Shown piece after piece: positions 16,011-24,952 of a DNA stretch of 64,000 nucleotides. Origin of the DNA: Pseudomonas serbica (GTDB lineage Bacteria > Pseudomonadota > Gammaproteobacteria > Pseudomonadales > Pseudomonadaceae); assembly GCF_028823535.1 (NCBI RefSeq), contig NZ_JAQIYM010000002.1, forward strand, positions 310,001 to 374,000, given 5' to 3'. Each line of letters begins with the position of its first letter. The first letter of the stretch is position 1. Both the position numbers and the translations under genes were made by a program. Under the pieces are notes generated by a model that saw nothing but the letters and a program-made list of their open reading frames with translations, searched no databases and had not been told where the DNA came from.

Positions 16011-16808
16011 ATGTCTGCAACCTGTGATTTCACCCTGGCTGAACTGATGATCGTCGCCGCCTCCGAGGCCTGGCGTGGCAATGGCGAGGTGATTGCCTCG
16101 GGCCTGGGCGTGATCCCGCGCCTGGGCGCCAGCCTGGCCAAACTGACCCACAGCCCGGAACTGTTGATGACCGACAGCGAGGCGTTCCTCGTCGAAGAAC
16201 CGATCCCGCTGGGCCCGCGTGGCGACTACGTTGCGCGTTATTCGGGTTACATGTCGTTCGAACGAGTATTCGAATGCGTGTGGGGCGGGCGCCGTCACGC
16301 AATGATCGGGCCGACCCAGATCGACCGCTGGGGCCAGACCAACCTGTCCTGCGTCGGCGACTATCAAAAACCCAGGACGGCGATCCTCGGCGTGCGCGGC
16401 CTGCCGGGCAACAGCATCAACCACCTCAACTCGTTTTTCGTGCCCAGCCATAACAGCCGGGTGTTCGTCAGCGGCGAAGTGGACATGGTCTCCGGTGTCG
16501 GCTTCAAGGCCGAGCGCTGGCCCGAAGGCGCGCGTCGCGACCTGATGGACATCCGTTGCGTGGTCAGCGACCTCTGCGTCCTCGATTTCAACGGCCCGGA
16601 CCGTGCGGTGCAAGTGCGTTCGTTGCACCCCGGCGTGAGCTTCGAGCAGGTCCAGGACAACACCGGCTTCCCGTTGCTCAAGTCGGCACAGTTGCACGAA
16701 ACCGCGCATCCCACTCCTGAGCAGTTGGCGCTGATCCGCCGACTCGATCCCCACGACTACCGCGCCACGGCGATCAAGGGCAACCCGCCCGGCATCCGTA
16801 CGGCCTGA
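16011..16808 (+). CDS. ipdB: CoA-transferase-family ring C hydrolase, beta subunit (IpdB-like)
   Basis: 265 residues, CoA-transferase beta-subunit fold. Typical stretches are MIVAASEAWRGNGEVIASG, the glycine-rich GPTQIDRWGQTNLS, and the C-terminal FPLLKSAQLHETAHPT. It pairs with IpdA to form the heteromeric ring-opening hydrolase. The IpdA stop is 12 bases upstream and GAGGA provides the ribosome site. A partial similarity to glutaconate/3-oxoadipate CoA-transferase beta subunits is expected from shared ancestry. Confidence 0.83.
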   Translation: MSATCDFTLAELMIVAASEAWRGNGEVIASGLGVIPRLGASLAKLTHSPELLMTDSEAFLVEEPIPLGPRGDYVARYSGYMSFERVFECVWGGRRHAMIGPTQIDRWGQTNLSCVGDYQKPRTAILGVRGLPGNSINHLNSFFVPSHNSRVFVSGEVDMVSGVGFKAERWPEGARRDLMDIRCVVSDLCVLDFNGPDRAVQVRSLHPGVSFEQVQDNTGFPLLKSAQLHETAHPTPEQLALIRRLDPHDYRATAIKGNPPGIRTA

Positions 16809-16824
16809 GCCAAGGACAGCGACC

Positions 16825-17733
16825 ATGCACAGCAGCGACAGTGAATTCATCGTCCGCCAGGACAACGCCGTCTACGAGACGGACACCCCGGTGCTGTACA
16901 GCGTGGCCGAGGGTATTGCCACGCTGACGCTGAACCGGCCGACCTTCAATAACGCGCAAAACTCGCAGATGACCTACGCCCTGGATGCCTGCTTTCGCCA
17001 GGCGGTGAACGACGACAGCGTCAAGGTCATCGTCCTGCGCGGCAACGGCAAGCACTTTTCGGCGGGCCACGATATCGGCACCCCCGGGCGCGATATCGAC
17101 AAGCCGTTCGAACGCGCGCACCTGTGGTGGGACCACACCAACAAGCCCGGTGGCGAGCAACTCTATGCCCGCGAACAGGAGGTGTACCTGGGCATGTGCC
17201 GGCGCTGGCGCGAACTGCCCAAGCCGACCATCGCCATGGTCCATGGCGCGTGTATCGCAGGTGGCCTGATGCTGGCCTGGGTCTGCGACCTGATCGTCGC
17301 CAGTGACGACGCCTTCTTCCAGGACCCGGTGGTGCGCATGGGCATTCCGGGGGTGGAATATTTTGCCCATCCCTATGAAATGAACCCGCGCATCGCCAAG
17401 GAATTCCTTTTCACCGGCGATCGCATGAGCGCGGGCCGAGCCTGGCAGGTGGGCATGGTCAACCGCCTGGTGCCCCGTGATGAACTGGAGCAGGCCACCT
17501 ATGCCTTGGCCGCGGGCATTGCCCGTCAGCCGCGCATGGGCCTGGCCCTGACCAAGCAGGCGATCAACCACGTCGAGGACCTGCAAGGCAAGCGCACGGC
17601 GATGGATGCGGTGTTCGCCTGGCACCACTTTGCCCATGCCCATAACGAGCTGTTGTCCGGCGACAAGCTGGGCGGCTTCGACGCCAAGGGCATGGCCCGG
17701 GCCAACAAGCAAGCCGAGGACAACAGCCAATGA
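16825..17733 (+). CDS. enoyl-CoA hydratase/isomerase family protein
   Basis: 302 residues, crotonase fold. Oxyanion-hole motifs are GKHFSAGHDIG and HGACIAGGLMLAWVCD; an insert near PFERAHLWWDHTNKPGGEQ and a long C-terminus make it larger than typical crotonases. A catalytic acid is possible at the D of QDPVVRMG. It could hydrate the enoyl-CoA of HIP side-chain beta-oxidation, but the exact step is unassigned. It lies between ipdB and ipdC and overlaps ipdC by four bases (ATGA). It is not the EchA20 homologue; that is the gene at 18839. Confidence 0.72.
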   Translation: MHSSDSEFIVRQDNAVYETDTPVLYSVAEGIATLTLNRPTFNNAQNSQMTYALDACFRQAVNDDSVKVIVLRGNGKHFSAGHDIGTPGRDIDKPFERAHLWWDHTNKPGGEQLYAREQEVYLGMCRRWRELPKPTIAMVHGACIAGGLMLAWVCDLIVASDDAFFQDPVVRMGIPGVEYFAHPYEMNPRIAKEFLFTGDRMSAGRAWQVGMVNRLVPRDELEQATYALAAGIARQPRMGLALTKQAINHVEDLQGKRTAMDAVFAWHHFAHAHNELLSGDKLGGFDAKGMARANKQAEDNSQ

Positions 17734-18842
17734 ACCGCTGGCTCGATACGCCTCTGACCGAGGCCCTTGGTTGCCGTTACCCGATCGTACAGACCGCCAT
17801 GGGCTGGGTCGCCGACGCCAACCTGGTGATCGCCTCGACCCAGGCCGGGGGCTTCGGTTTCCTCGCCGGGGCGACCATTACGGCGGCTGAACTGGAAGGC
17901 GAAATCTGCAAGGTGATTGACGCCACCGGTGGCAGCAATTTCGGTCTCAACTTCCATATGTTCCAGGACAACGCCGCCCAGTGCGTCGACTTGGCGATCA
18001 AGTACCGCCTGCGTGCCGTCAGTTACGGGCGCGGCCCGGACAAACAGACCATCGCGCGTTTCAAGGCGGCCAAGGTGCTGTGCATTCCCACCGTCGGTGC
18101 CTTGAAGCATGCGCTCAAGGCGGTGGAGCTGGGCGCCGACCTGATCACCATCCAGGGTGGCGAGGGCGGTGGTCATACCGGCGGTGTGCCCAGCTCGATC
18201 CTGCTGCCCCAGGTGCTGGCGGCGGTCAAGGTACCGGTGATTGCGGCCGGCGGCTTTGCCACCGGCCGTGGCCTGGCCTCGGTGCTGGCCGCCGGTGGCG
18301 CCGGCATCGCCATGGGCACGCGATTTCTCATGACCCGTGAATCGCCGACCCCGGCCGCGACACTGGAACGCTACCTGAAGGTCAACGATCCGCAGCTGGT
18401 GCGCGTGACCACGGCAGTGGATGGCATGCGCCACCGCATGATCGAAAACCGCTTCATCAATCACCTCGAGCAGGCGGGCCCCTTCGGCCGCCTGCGCATT
18501 GCCCTGGGCAGCGCCTGGCAGTGGAAGCAGCAGACCGGCATGAGCCTGGGGCACATGGCTTCTGTCTTTATCCGTGCGTTGCGTGAAGACCCGTCGCAGC
18601 TGTCGCAAGTGGTGATGGCCGCCAACCAGCCGGTGCTGCTGCAGCGCTCGATGATCGATGGCGCCCCGGACGAGGGCATCCTGCCCAGCGGCCAGGTCGC
18701 GGCGGCCATCGGCGAGTTGCTCAGTTGCCGCGAAGTCATCGAAGGCATTGCCAGTGAGGCCCAGCAATGCCTGGACGCACTCCTGGCCCGCAGCCAGACC
18801 CTCCCATCGAATCGTCCCGCCAGCATTGGAGAACCCCTATGA
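17730..18842 (+). CDS. ipdC: nitronate-monooxygenase-like flavoprotein (IpdC-like)
   Basis: 370 residues, FMN-binding TIM barrel of the 2-nitropropane dioxygenase/NMO family. It shows PIVQTAMGWVADANLV at the N-terminus, VQ/GG phosphate motif TIQGGEGGGHTGG, VIAAGGFATGRGLASVLAAGG (in two parts) and GTRFLMTRESP. IpdC acts after side-chain removal, introducing the ring unsaturation needed before EchA20 opens ring D. The four-base overlaps with the genes on both sides indicate coupled translation. The position between ipdAB and echA20 favours IpdC over a genuine nitronate monooxygenase. Confidence 0.82.
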   Translation: MNRWLDTPLTEALGCRYPIVQTAMGWVADANLVIASTQAGGFGFLAGATITAAELEGEICKVIDATGGSNFGLNFHMFQDNAAQCVDLAIKYRLRAVSYGRGPDKQTIARFKAAKVLCIPTVGALKHALKAVELGADLITIQGGEGGGHTGGVPSSILLPQVLAAVKVPVIAAGGFATGRGLASVLAAGGAGIAMGTRFLMTRESPTPAATLERYLKVNDPQLVRVTTAVDGMRHRMIENRFINHLEQAGPFGRLRIALGSAWQWKQQTGMSLGHMASVFIRALREDPSQLSQVVMAANQPVLLQRSMIDGAPDEGILPSGQVAAAIGELLSCREVIEGIASEAQQCLDALLARSQTLPSNRPASIGEPL

Positions 18843-19591
18843 ACCAGGCATTTACCACACAACTCAATCAGGGGATCGCGGAACTGGTGATCGCCAAACC
18901 CCCGGTCAATGCCCTCGACAGCCAGCAATGGCTCGCCCTGGCACGGGAGATCGAAGCCCTTGGTGCCAATCCGCAGGTGCGGGTGATCGTGATTCGCGCC
19001 GAAGGCCGCGGCTTTTGCGCCGGCGTCGACATCAAGGAGCTGGACCAATACCCGGAGCGGATCGTCGAGGTCAACGCCGGTAACTACGCCACTTTCAAGG
19101 CCGTGCACCGCAACCCGGTGCCGGTGATTGTCGCGGTCCATGGCTTCGTCCTGGGCGGCGGTATCGGTATCACCGGGGCGGCGGACATCGTCGTCGCCTC
19201 CGACTGCGCGACCTTCGCCCTGCCGGAAGTCGACCGCGGCGCCATGGGCGGCGGAGCGCATCTGCAGCGTCTGTTCCCGGTGCAAAAAGTTCGCTACCTG
19301 TTCTTTACCGGCGACAGCATCGGCGCTCCCGAGGCGCTGCAATACGGCTTTATCGAGCGCGTCGTCAGCAAGGACCAGCTGCGCGAAACCGCCCTGGGCA
19401 TCGCGGCGAAAATCGCCGAGAAGAGCCCGGCGATGATCCGCATCGCCAAGGAAGCCTTGAACGGCATCGAAGACGGCAACCTGGAAGACAAATACCGCTG
19501 GGAGCAGGGTTTCACCATGCAGGCCTACAGCAGCCCGGACTCCGCGGAAACGCGCCGGGCCTTCGTCGAAAAACGCGACGCCAAGTTCTGA
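18839..19591 (+). CDS. echA20: ring D-opening crotonase-family hydrolase (EchA20-like)
   Basis: 250 residues. Diagnostic stretches shared with mycobacterial EchA20 are PPVNA, RAEGRGFCAGVDIKEL, GFVLGGGIGITG, ATFALPEVDRGAMG and the late YRWEQGFT. EchA20 hydrolyses ring D of the bicyclic HIEC-CoA, giving the substrate of IpdAB. The ATG overlaps the IpdC stop by four bases and has TTGGAG upstream. Confidence is high because the resemblance extends across the whole length. Confidence 0.87.
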   Translation: MNQAFTTQLNQGIAELVIAKPPVNALDSQQWLALAREIEALGANPQVRVIVIRAEGRGFCAGVDIKELDQYPERIVEVNAGNYATFKAVHRNPVPVIVAVHGFVLGGGIGITGAADIVVASDCATFALPEVDRGAMGGGAHLQRLFPVQKVRYLFFTGDSIGAPEALQYGFIERVVSKDQLRETALGIAAKIAEKSPAMIRIAKEALNGIEDGNLEDKYRWEQGFTMQAYSSPDSAETRRAFVEKRDAKF

Positions 19592-19600
19592 GAGATCGCC

Positions 19601-20764
19601 ATGGACCTGACTTACACCCCCAAGCAAAACGCCTTCCGTGCCGAAGTACGGGCCTGGCTGGCGGCCAATCTGCCACGCGAGCCCTTTGCCAGTTACGACA
19701 GTCGCGAAGGTTTTGAACAGCACCGCGCCTGGGAGGCCAAGCTGTTCGAAAGCCGCTGGTCGATGGTGATGTGGCCGGCCGAACTGGGCGGTCGCGGCAG
19801 CGACTTGATCGAGTGGCTGATCTTCGAGGAAGAGTATTACGGCGCCGGGGCGCCGATGCGCATCAACCAGAATGGCCAACTGTTGCTGGGACCGACCTTG
19901 ATGGAGTTTGGCACCCAGGAGCAAAAGCAGCGCTTTTTGCCACGCATGGCGGCCAGCCTGGACATGTGGGCACAAGGCTGGTCGGAGCCCAACGCCGGTT
20001 CCGACATGGCGGCGATCACCAGCAAGGCGGTACTCGACGGCGACCATTACGTGATCAACGGGCAGAAGACCTGGTCGAGCCGGGCGAACTTCGCCGACTG
20101 GCTGTTCGGCCTGTTCCGCAGCGAGCCGGGATCAACCCGTCATCACGGCCTGTCGTTCATCATGGTGCCGCTCAACACGCCAGGGGTGAGCATTCGCCCG
20201 ATCAAGGCACTCAACGGCAAGGAAGCCTTCGCCGAGGTGTTTTTCGATGACGTTCGGGTCCCCGTGAACAACCTCATCGGTACCCAGGGGCAGGGCTGGC
20301 ACGTGGCGATGGCCACCGCCGGCTTCGAGCGTGGTTTGTTGCTGCGTTCACCGGCGCGCTTCCAGTCCACGGCACGCAAGCTGGTTGAACTGTACAAGGC
20401 CTATCGCGTCAGTGCCGACCGCGACCCTGGCCTGCGCGATGCCGTGCTGGAGACCTGGATGTGCGCCGAGGCCTATGCGATGTCGGCTTACTACACCGTA
20501 GGGCGCTTGAGCCGCGGCGAGCAGATCGGCGCCGAGTCGAGCATCAACAAGATCATCTGGTCGGAGCTCGACCTGAAGATGCACGAGACCGCCATGCGCA
20601 TTCTCGGCACACGCGGCGAGCTGGTGGCAAAGGGCGCGCAAGCGGGCGACGCGGCGGGCTGGCTGGAGGGTTTCCTGTTTGCCCAGTCCGGGCCGATCTA
20701 CGCCGGCACCAACGAAATCCAGCGCAACATCATCGCCGAGCGCATGCTCGGTTTGCCGAAATAA
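19601..20764 (+). CDS. fadE30: acyl-CoA dehydrogenase (FadE30-like)
   Basis: 387 residues, full-length acyl-CoA dehydrogenase. It has the flavin-binding WSEPNAGSDMA and INGQKTWSSRA motifs, LNGKEAFAEVFFDDVRVP, and a C-terminal GPIYAGTNEIQRNIIAERMLG. FadE30 starts beta-oxidation of the HIP-CoA propionate side chain. The usual catalytic glutamate region near residue 250 was not verified here. It is followed nine bases later by a second, shorter dehydrogenase gene, the arrangement of heteromeric FadE pairs in actinobacterial steroid clusters. Confidence 0.8.
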   Translation: MDLTYTPKQNAFRAEVRAWLAANLPREPFASYDSREGFEQHRAWEAKLFESRWSMVMWPAELGGRGSDLIEWLIFEEEYYGAGAPMRINQNGQLLLGPTLMEFGTQEQKQRFLPRMAASLDMWAQGWSEPNAGSDMAAITSKAVLDGDHYVINGQKTWSSRANFADWLFGLFRSEPGSTRHHGLSFIMVPLNTPGVSIRPIKALNGKEAFAEVFFDDVRVPVNNLIGTQGQGWHVAMATAGFERGLLLRSPARFQSTARKLVELYKAYRVSADRDPGLRDAVLETWMCAEAYAMSAYYTVGRLSRGEQIGAESSINKIIWSELDLKMHETAMRILGTRGELVAKGAQAGDAAGWLEGFLFAQSGPIYAGTNEIQRNIIAERMLGLPK

Positions 20765-20773
20765 GGAACCGCC

Positions 20774-21832
20774 ATGGACTTCACTTTTAACGATGACCAG
20801 TTGGCGTTCCGCGAAGCCATCAGTCGTTTCCTGATGACCGAAGCCGCGCCGGAAATGCTCCGGGAAATCTGGGAGACCGATGCCGGGCGCTCCCGGGACT
20901 TGCGCAACAAGATTGCCGGGCAGGGCCTGACCGCCTTGTCGGTGCCCGAGGCCGAAGGTGGTCTGGGCATGGACGATGTGACCTGGGCACTGATGACCCA
21001 GGAGTTGGGCTACTACGCCATTCCCGACTCATTGGCCGACACCGCTTATGTCGCCACCGGCTTGCTCGCCGGCTTGCCTGCGATGCATCCGGCGCGTGCC
21101 GACCTGCTGCCACGGATTGCCGACGGCAGCTTGCGCATGGCGATCGGTCATCCGGTCAATGCCCTGGTCAGCGACGCGCAACTGGCCGAAGTGCTGATCC
21201 TCACCCATGGCGATGAGATCCATGTGGTGCCGCGCTGCGAAGTCAACGTGGACAACCACCTGAGCATCGATGCCTCACGCCGCCTGGGCCACGTGACCTG
21301 GACGCCGTCGGCGGCCACCTGCATTGCCAGTGGCGAACAGGGCCGGGCCTTGCAGGAACGCCTGCTGGACCGTGGCGCGCTGTCGGTGGCCGGGCAACTG
21401 CTGGGGTTGGCGCAGCGCATGCTCGACCTGTCGGTGGACTACGTCGCACAGCGCAAACAGTTCGGAAAGCCGATCGGCAGCTTCCAGGCGGTCAAGCATC
21501 ACCTGGCCGATGTCGCCCGTTACATCGAGCAGGCCAAACCGGTGCTTTATCGCGCCGCCCACGCCCTGGCCCGGGGCGACGTCAACGCCGGGGTCCGGGT
21601 CTCGCAAGCGCGCCTGGCGGCGAACGAGGCCAGCTGGATCGCCGCCCGCAAGGGCATCCAGGTGCACGGGGCGATGGGGTACACCTGGGAAGTGGACCTG
21701 CAGATGTTCATGAAGCGCGCCTGGGCCCTCGATGCGTCCTGGGGCGACCGCGGCTTTCACAAAACCCGAGTCAGCGACTACCTGTTCGCCGACGCCACTG
21801 GCCTGGAGCCAGGGCATACTTTCGAGGAATGA
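20774..21832 (+). CDS. acyl-CoA dehydrogenase, second subunit type
   Basis: 352 residues, shorter than its neighbour. It has the acyl-CoA dehydrogenase N-terminal helices (FTFNDDQLAFREAISRFL), a reduced middle domain, and the C-terminal YVAQRKQFGKPIGSFQAVKHHLADV and KGIQVHGAMGYTWEVDLQMFMKRA. The FMN/FAD hydrogen-bonding motifs of the first half are weak. It may form an alpha2beta2 complex with the preceding FadE30-like protein, or act separately at a later step (FadE31-33-like). Four bases separate it from the thiolase gene. Confidence 0.72.
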   Translation: MDFTFNDDQLAFREAISRFLMTEAAPEMLREIWETDAGRSRDLRNKIAGQGLTALSVPEAEGGLGMDDVTWALMTQELGYYAIPDSLADTAYVATGLLAGLPAMHPARADLLPRIADGSLRMAIGHPVNALVSDAQLAEVLILTHGDEIHVVPRCEVNVDNHLSIDASRRLGHVTWTPSAATCIASGEQGRALQERLLDRGALSVAGQLLGLAQRMLDLSVDYVAQRKQFGKPIGSFQAVKHHLADVARYIEQAKPVLYRAAHALARGDVNAGVRVSQARLAANEASWIAARKGIQVHGAMGYTWEVDLQMFMKRAWALDASWGDRGFHKTRVSDYLFADATGLEPGHTFEE

Positions 21833-21835
21833 GTC

Positions 21836-22987
21836 ATGGCCCAGGCCTACATTGTTGATGCACTGCGCAGCCCCACCGGCAAGCGCAAGGGCTCTTTGAG
21901 CGAGATCCACGCGATAGACCTGGGCGCCCATGTGCTCAAGGCCCTGGTCGCGCGCAACGTGATCCCCGCCGAGGACTACGACGACGTGATATTCGGTTGC
22001 GTCGACACCATCGGTTCCCAGGCCGGCGACATCGCCCGCACCAGTTGGCTGGCCGCCGGTTTGCCGCTGACGGTGCCCGGCACCACCGTGGATCGCCAGT
22101 GCGGTTCGTCGCAACAGGCGCTGCATTTCGCCGCGCAGGCGGTGATGAGCGGCACCCAGGATGTGGTCGCGGTGGGCGGGGTGCAGACCATGACCCAGAT
22201 CCCGATTTCTTCGGCGATGCTGGCCGGCCAGCCCCTGGGTTTTGCCGATCCGTTCTCGGGCAGCGTCGGCTGGCGCGCGCGTTTTGGCCAGCAGCCGGTC
22301 AACCAGTTCTACGCCGCGCAACGGATTGCCGATCACTGGCAGATCAGCCGCGAGCAGATGGAAGCCTTTGCCCTGCAGAGCCACGAACGTGCGCTGGCGG
22401 CCATCGCCAGCGGCCGCTTTGCCCGGGAAATCGTCAGCTGCCAAGGGTTGGCGGTGGATGAAACGCCGCGCCACAGCAGCCTGGCGAAGATGGCCGAGTT
22501 GCAACCGGTGGACCCGCAGTTCCCATCGATCACCGCCGCGGTGTCCAGCCAGACCTGCGACGCCTCGGCGGCGTTGTTGGTGGTGTCCGAGGCGGCGCTC
22601 AAGCGCTACGACCTGACCCCTCGGGCGCGGATTCATCACCTGACGGTGCTCGGCGACGATCCGATCTGGCACCTCACCGCACCGATTGCCGCCACCCGCC
22701 GGGCCCTGGCCAAGAGCGGCCTGAGCATGGCCGACATCGACCGGGTCGAGATCAACGAAGCCTTCGCCTCGGTGGTCATGGCCTGGGCCAAGGAGCTGGA
22801 TTACGACCCGGCGCAAACCAACGTCAACGGCGGCGCAATTGCCTTGGGTCATCCATTGGGCGCTACTGGCGCACGGTTGATGACCACGCTGCTCAACGAA
22901 CTGGAATGCAGCGGCGGTCGCTATGGCCTGCAAACCATGTGCGAAGGCGGCGGCCAGGCCAACGTGACCATCATCGAACGCTTGTAA
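21836..22987 (+). CDS. fadA6: thiolase (FadA6-like)
   Basis: 383 residues. The nucleophilic cysteine is in VDRQCGSSQQAL, the histidine in VNGGAIALGHPLGATGAR and the acid/base cysteine in QTMCEGGGQAN. FadA6 cleaves the linear dioxo-diacyl-CoA made by IpdAB, releasing acetyl-CoA. The order fadE30-fadE-fadA6 within the ipd operon supports this assignment over a generic acetyl-CoA acetyltransferase. The start ATG is three bases past the dehydrogenase stop. Confidence 0.8.
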   Translation: MAQAYIVDALRSPTGKRKGSLSEIHAIDLGAHVLKALVARNVIPAEDYDDVIFGCVDTIGSQAGDIARTSWLAAGLPLTVPGTTVDRQCGSSQQALHFAAQAVMSGTQDVVAVGGVQTMTQIPISSAMLAGQPLGFADPFSGSVGWRARFGQQPVNQFYAAQRIADHWQISREQMEAFALQSHERALAAIASGRFAREIVSCQGLAVDETPRHSSLAKMAELQPVDPQFPSITAAVSSQTCDASAALLVVSEAALKRYDLTPRARIHHLTVLGDDPIWHLTAPIAATRRALAKSGLSMADIDRVEINEAFASVVMAWAKELDYDPAQTNVNGGAIALGHPLGATGARLMTTLLNELECSGGRYGLQTMCEGGGQANVTIIERL

Positions 22988-23047
22988 TTTTCCATGCGGG
23001 GCCGCCGCTTCGGGCGCGCGGCCACTCACCATTTCAAGGAGTCAAAC

Positions 23048-23926
23048 ATGGCTATCTGTGCAGACCGCACCGTGATCATCACCGGGGCCGGCGGCGGACT
23101 CGGTCGCGCCTACGCCCTGGCGTTCGCCGCGCAAGGGGCCAACGTGGTGGTCAACGATATTCGCGCCGACGCCGCAGAGGATGTGGCGGGGGAGATTCGC
23201 GCCAACGGTGGCCAGGCCATCGCCAACAGCGACGACATCACCACCCTGGCCACCGCGCAGCGCATCGTCGATGCGGCATTGGCGGCGTTCGGTGAAGTGC
23301 ATGTGTTGATCAACAACGCCGGCGTGTTGCGCGACCGCATGTTCATCAGCCTCAGTGAAGAAGACTGGGACATGGTCATGCGCGTTCACCTCAAGGGCCA
23401 TTACTGCCTGGCCAACATCCTCGGCCGCCGCTGGCGCGACCTGGCCAAGGCCGGCACGCCGGTGGACGCACGGATCATCAACACCAGCTCCGGCGCCGGG
23501 CTGCAAGGTTCGGTGGGCCAGTCCAATTATTCGGCGGCCAAGGGCGGCATCGCCTCGCTGACCCTGGTGCAAGCGGCGGAACTGGCCCGTTATGGCGTCA
23601 CCGCCAATGCACTGGCGCCGGCCGCACGCACCTCGATGACCGAGAGCGCCATGCCCGACGTGGTGAAAAAACCCGAGGACGGCAGCTTTGATGCCTGGGC
23701 CGCGGAAAACGTCGCGCCGCTGGTGGTTTGGCTGGGCAGCCCGGCCTCGGCCCACGTCAGCGGCCAGGTCTTCGAAAGCCAGGGCGGACGCATCTCCCTG
23801 GGCGACGGTTGGCGCACAGGCGTGACCTGCGACAAGGGCGCGTTGTGGAAAGTCGAAGAGATCGGCGCGGCGGTGGACGCCATCCTCGCCGAAGCACCCA
23901 AGGCACAGAAAGTCTGGGGAAGCTGA
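23048..23926 (+). CDS. SDR of the 17-beta-HSD type 4 / 3-hydroxyacyl-CoA dehydrogenase group
   Basis: 292 residues. Motifs are TGAGGGLGRAYA, NNAGVLRDRMF, catalytic INTSSGAGLQGSVGQ and NYSAAKGG. The long C-terminal tail (FESQGGRISLGDGWRT) is the pattern of multifunctional-enzyme-2-like dehydrogenases such as Hsd4A and Rv3548c. It likely oxidises a 3-hydroxyacyl-CoA in side-chain or ring beta-oxidation, or a 17-hydroxyl. AAGGAG precedes the ATG at 23048. It is the last gene of the hsaC-ipd operon. Confidence 0.75.
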   Translation: MAICADRTVIITGAGGGLGRAYALAFAAQGANVVVNDIRADAAEDVAGEIRANGGQAIANSDDITTLATAQRIVDAALAAFGEVHVLINNAGVLRDRMFISLSEEDWDMVMRVHLKGHYCLANILGRRWRDLAKAGTPVDARIINTSSGAGLQGSVGQSNYSAAKGGIASLTLVQAAELARYGVTANALAPAARTSMTESAMPDVVKKPEDGSFDAWAAENVAPLVVWLGSPASAHVSGQVFESQGGRISLGDGWRTGVTCDKGALWKVEEIGAAVDAILAEAPKAQKVWGS

Positions 23927-23961
23927 AGCCTCGACCATTCACTCGCGGCCGTACCCGATCC

Positions 23962-24035
23962 CCTGTAGGAGCTGGCGTGCCAGCGATGGCGGCATAACGG
24001 CCACCATCGCATCGCCAGCAAGCCGGCTCCTGCAG
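23962..24035. repeat. REP/BIME pair
   Basis: Two inverted units (CCTGTAGGAGCTGGCGTGCC and CATCGCCAGCAAGCCGGCTC) around a GGCGGCATAACGGCC centre. It lies after the operon-ending SDR and may stop transcription into the ipdF unit. Confidence 0.75.
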
Positions 24036-24079
24036 AGGCGCGTCGTGCCCGCCGCCGTCTTGCTGTTTCTCCACCTTCA

Positions 24080-24097
24080 TACCCCATTTTGACGATG
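24080..24097 (+). promoter_or_regulatory. weak cluster dyad site G (toward ipdF-luxR operon)
   Basis: Reads TACCCC-ATTTTG-ACGATG: the ACGATG half is intact and the TAGTCC half matches four of six. It sits 60 bases before the ipdF-like GTG start. If real, it makes the regulator gene in this operon partly autoregulated. Confidence 0.35.
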
Positions 24098-24156
24098 CGC
24101 CCGCATCGCTCCCTCCGTACAACTGCAGCGTATTGATTTCTTCGGAGGTAGACGCT

Positions 24157-24942
24157 GTGAAACAAGCCCCCCCTTATGTTCCCGGGCATCAATTGCTGGC
24201 CGGCAAGTCGGTGTTGATTACCGCGGCGGCCGGTGCCGGTATCGGTTATTCGGCGGCCCGGCGCAGTGCCGAGGAAGGTTGTCGGGCATTGATGATTTCC
24301 GATGTGCATGCGCGGCGCCTGGAGGAGGCGGTGGAGCGTCTCAAGGCCGAGACGGGTTTGCAGGCGATTTATGGCCAGCTGTGCAATGTCACGGACGAAA
24401 ACGAAGTCCAGGCGCTGGTGGCAGCAGCCGAGCAAGCGTTGGGCGGGGTCGATGTGCTGATCAACAACGCAGGCCTGGGTGGCCAGAAACGCGTGGTGGA
24501 TATGAGCGACGAAGAATGGTTGCGGGTGCTGGATGTGACCCTGACCGGCACCTTCCGCATGACCCGGGCGATGTTGCCGCACATGCAGCGCCGTGGCGCC
24601 GGGGCCATCGTCAACAACGCCTCGGTGCTCGGCTGGCGGGCGCAGAAGGAACAGGCCCATTACGCCGCCGCCAAGGCCGGGGTGATGGCGCTGACCCGCT
24701 GCAGTGCCCTGGAAGCCGCCGAGTTCGGCGTGCGCATCAACGCGGTGTCGCCGTCGATTGCGCTGCACGATTTCCTCAAGAAAGCCTCCAGCGAAGAGTT
24801 GCTCGCCAGCCTGGCCGGGCGCGAGGCGTTCGGGCGTGCCGCCGAAGTCTGGGAGGTGGCCAACGTGATGATGTTCCTGGCCAGCGATTATGCCTCCTAC
24901 ATGGTCGGCGAAGTGCTGTCCGTCAGTTCACAACAGGCTTGA
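24157..24942 (+). CDS. ipdF: SDR acting on 5-hydroxy-HIP-CoA (IpdF-like)
   Basis: 261 residues. VPGHQLLAGKSVLITAAAG, NNAGLGGQ, VNNASVLGWRAQKEQAHYAA, KAGVMALTRCSALEAAEFG and the ending GEVLSVS match mycobacterial IpdF along the chain. IpdF oxidises the 5-hydroxyl of HIP-CoA before side-chain beta-oxidation. The start is a GTG at 24157, seven bases after GGAGGT. The longer frame from a TTG at 24133 would place that ribosome site inside the coding region. First of four genes: ipdF, maoC, thiolase, luxR. Confidence 0.85.
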   Translation: MKQAPPYVPGHQLLAGKSVLITAAAGAGIGYSAARRSAEEGCRALMISDVHARRLEEAVERLKAETGLQAIYGQLCNVTDENEVQALVAAAEQALGGVDVLINNAGLGGQKRVVDMSDEEWLRVLDVTLTGTFRMTRAMLPHMQRRGAGAIVNNASVLGWRAQKEQAHYAAAKAGVMALTRCSALEAAEFGVRINAVSPSIALHDFLKKASSEELLASLAGREAFGRAAEVWEVANVMMFLASDYASYMVGEVLSVSSQQA

Positions 24943-24952
24943 GGATGTGCAC

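Noticed and set aside
15120..16808. IpdA/IpdB pair considered as an ordinary 3-oxoacid CoA-transferase
   Set aside because: Gene order with FadD3-, IpdC- and EchA20-like proteins and whole-length resemblance to the steroid ring hydrolase favour IpdAB; kinetics would be needed to exclude transferase activity.
17730..18842. Nitronate monooxygenase as the function of the flavoprotein
   Set aside because: It has the same fold, but its four-base overlaps with the flanking ring C/D genes make IpdC far more likely.
18461..20047. 528-codon minus-strand frame, and similar long frames at 21275-23032, 32833-34260 and 44778-45992
   Set aside because: All lie opposite firmly assigned genes (ipdC/echA20/fadE, fadE/fadA6, TonB receptor, ABC binding protein), share their codon periodicity, and have no motifs or ribosome sites of their own.
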